A stretch of 64,000 nt of DNA. Source: Pseudoxanthomonas sacheonensis (lineage in GTDB: Bacteria; Pseudomonadota; Gammaproteobacteria; Xanthomonadales; Xanthomonadaceae). Shown here piece after piece: positions 62,641 through 64,000 of the stretch. The notes under the pieces were generated by a model. It saw nothing but the letters and a program-made list of their open reading frames with translations, did not search any database and was not told the DNA's origin. Positions within the stretch are counted from its first letter, which is position 1. Every line of letters starts with the position of its first letter. The stretch is taken from assembly GCF_010093305.1 (NCBI RefSeq), contig NZ_PDWS01000013.1:1-64000 (forward strand), given 5' to 3'. The position numbers and the translations under genes are program-made.

Positions 62641-64000
62641 TGGCGCAACAGCATCTGCGTGATCAGCGCGCGCAGCGCCGCCGGACGGACCGGCTTGGGC
62701 AGATAGCCCCAGTCGTGTTGTCGTGCGATGGCGCGCACGGTGTCGTCCTGTTCGGCGGTCACCAGGATCACGATGGGTTCGCTACCCCAGCGTTCCACCA
62801 ATTGCGGATACAGCTCCGGGCCGGTGGTGTCGCCCAGGCGCATGTCCAGCAACAACAGGCGCGGCGCCGCGCCGGGTCGCGCGGCGGCCAATGCCTCGCC
62901 TGCGCCTGCGGCGAGTTCCACTTGGCAGGACCAGCGTTGCAGCAGAGCGCGGCTCGCTTCGCAGACGCGCGGGTCGTCGTCGACGCACCAGACCGTGCAA
63001 TCGCGCAGGTCCTGGTCGTCGTCGGCCGCAGCCGCCCCGGCGACCGGTGCGGCGACGGCGCCGCTGTCTCCCAGCGGCACCAGAACGCTGAAGACGCTTC
63101 CGCGGCCGACGGTCGAACGCAGGCCCACGCGATGCCCCAGCAGGCGCGCGATGCGCTCCACGATGGCCAACCCCAGGCCGGCGCCGCGGTCGTCGGCCGT
63201 GCCGTCGTCCAGGCGCCGGAATTCCTCGAAGATTTCCTGCTGGCGCGCTTCGGGAATGCCGGGGCCGGTATCGTGCACTTCGATGCGCAAACCGCCCTCC
63301 ACTCGCCGGCAACCCAGCAGAATGCGGCCCTTCGGCGTGTAGCGCAGCGCGTTGGACAGGAAGTTCTGCAGGATGCGCCGCAGCAGCGCTTCGTCGCTGC
63401 GCACCACGGCCTGCGTGCGTACCCAATCCAGGCGCAATCCGCGAGCGCGGGCCAGCATGCCGAACTCGCGCGCCAGCGTTTCCAGCAGCGGCGCCAGCGG
63501 GAAATCCCGCACGCGGGTTTCCAGCGCACCCGATTCCAGCCGGGAAATATCCAGCAGGCTGTTGAGGATGGCGTCCTGTGCGGCCAGCGCGTCCTCCACG
63601 TTGTCGGCCAGCTGTTGCGTCTGCGGCTCCTGCAGCTTGTCGCGCATCGCCGAAACGAACATGCGCGCGGCGTTCAGCGGCTGCAGCAGGTCGTGCACGG
63701 CGGCGGCGACGAAGCGGGTCTTGGAACGGTTGGCGTTCTCTGCTTCGCTTTTGGCCACGGCCAGGTCGCGGGTGCGTTCGCCGATGCGGTGCTCCAGCGC
63801 GTCGGCCAGCGAACGCAGATCGCGCGCGGCCTGCTTGTAGGCGGTGATGTCGGCATAGCTGGTGACGAAGCCGCCGTCGGGCAAAGGATTGCCGCGTATT
63901 TCGATCACCGTGCCGTCGCTGCGTTCGCGTTCGTGCATGTGCGGCTTGCCGGAACGCAGATGCTCCAGCCGGCGCGCGATGGCTTCTTCGATCGGCCCCG
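62637..64000 (-). CDS. Hybrid sensor histidine kinase (3' part; start lies beyond the window)
   Basis: The frame stays open to 64000, so the N-terminus is missing. The visible 454 residues hold the end of a PAS domain (NPLPDGGFVTSYADITAYK), a coiled-coil (DLRSLADALEHRIGERTRDL), the H-box VHDLLQPLNAARMF with the phosphorylated His, the N-box QNFLSNALRYTPKG, the G-boxes (DTGPGIP, DRGAGLGLAIV), and a C-terminal receiver (CVDDDPRVCEA, LLLLDMRLGDT, LPKPV). The HDLLQPLNA box is that of NahK/ErcS'-like kinases. TAG stop lies in a REP head. Confidence 0.9.
   Translation of the reverse strand, partial: GPIEEAIARRLEHLRSGKPHMHERERSDGTVIEIRGNPLPDGGFVTSYADITAYKQAARDLRSLADALEHRIGERTRDLAVAKSEAENANRSKTRFVAAAVHDLLQPLNAARMFVSAMRDKLQEPQTQQLADNVEDALAAQDAILNSLLDISRLESGALETRVRDFPLAPLLETLAREFGMLARARGLRLDWVRTQAVVRSDEALLRRILQNFLSNALRYTPKGRILLGCRRVEGGLRIEVHDTGPGIPEARQQEIFEEFRRLDDGTADDRGAGLGLAIVERIARLLGHRVGLRSTVGRGSVFSVLVPLGDSGAVAAPVAGAAAADDDQDLRDCTVWCVDDDPRVCEASRALLQRWSCQVELAAGAGEALAAARPGAAPRLLLLDMRLGDTTGPELYPQLVERWGSEPIVILVTAEQDDTVRAIARQHDWGYLPKPVRPAALRALITQMLLRQ

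Overview
This 64 kb window is chromosomal DNA, GC-rich throughout, from a gammaproteobacterium of the Xanthomonadaceae/Lysobacteraceae (Lysobacter, Luteimonas, Pseudoxanthomonas or Stenotrophomonas type). The evidence is the gene content: a xanthomonad GlcNAc-utilisation locus with a TonB receptor and NagX, tandem DsbA genes beside cytochrome c4, a Grx4-rhodanese fusion, CRP/Clp-like sites, and many GTAG-headed REP palindromes like those known from Stenotrophomonas. I see no phage, plasmid, rRNA, tRNA, CRISPR or full insertion sequence.

Layout. 0-2 kb: folate genes folB and folK, and a pteridine-reductase-like SDR. 2-5.4 kb: a circularly permuted ATP-grasp protein, an alpha-E protein and an Anbu proteasome-like peptidase, the core of a predicted amidoligase/peptide module. 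5.5-9 kb: MidA-type methyltransferase, VanZ-like protein and a TPR/GT41 (OGT-like) glycosyltransferase. 9-21.6 kb: GlcNAc catabolism: GH20 hexosaminidase, TonB-dependent receptor, sugar kinase, then nagP-nagR-nagB-II-nagA-nagX divergent from the kinase, with two LacI-type operators in the divergent region. 21.7-29.8 kb: PQQ sugar-dehydrogenase-like lipoprotein, outer-membrane barrel plus GT2 pair, cca, slt and a TSUP permease. 29.8-33.8 kb: EEP hydrolase, two DsbA, cytochrome c4, engB. 33.9-38.3 kb: polysaccharide deacetylase and an incomplete peptide ABC transporter with a VIT transporter inside it. 38.4-43.9 kb: gshA, an amidohydrolase and frmA-gfa-frmB (glutathione synthesis and glutathione-dependent formaldehyde oxidation). 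43.9-48 kb: PP-loop ATPase, a small hypothetical, DegV and a membrane diguanylate cyclase with CRP/Clp-like sites between the last two. 48-58.5 kb: a degenerate amidohydrolase paired with an intact one, AMP nucleosidase, DUF924, Grx4 fusion, second deacetylase, methyltransferase, GDSL esterase, aminotransferase, rsgA. 58.5-64 kb: a structured intergenic block, a DUF1704 (QEGLA) metallopeptidase-like protein, OprP-type porin, a LuxR response regulator and a hybrid histidine kinase cut by the window end.

The most unusual layer is the repeats. Inverted pairs of GTRG-headed REP hairpins and longer palindromes occupy many gene borders. They supply the exact TAG stop codon of at least four genes, code for the C-termini of two, and place their terminal GGGATGAC at the start of two. 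Two small hairpin units (24 bp and about 30 bp) each occur twice, each time inserted inside an arm of a different repeat family. Removing the 24-bp unit restores an uninterrupted copy in one case and a perfect REP stem in the other.
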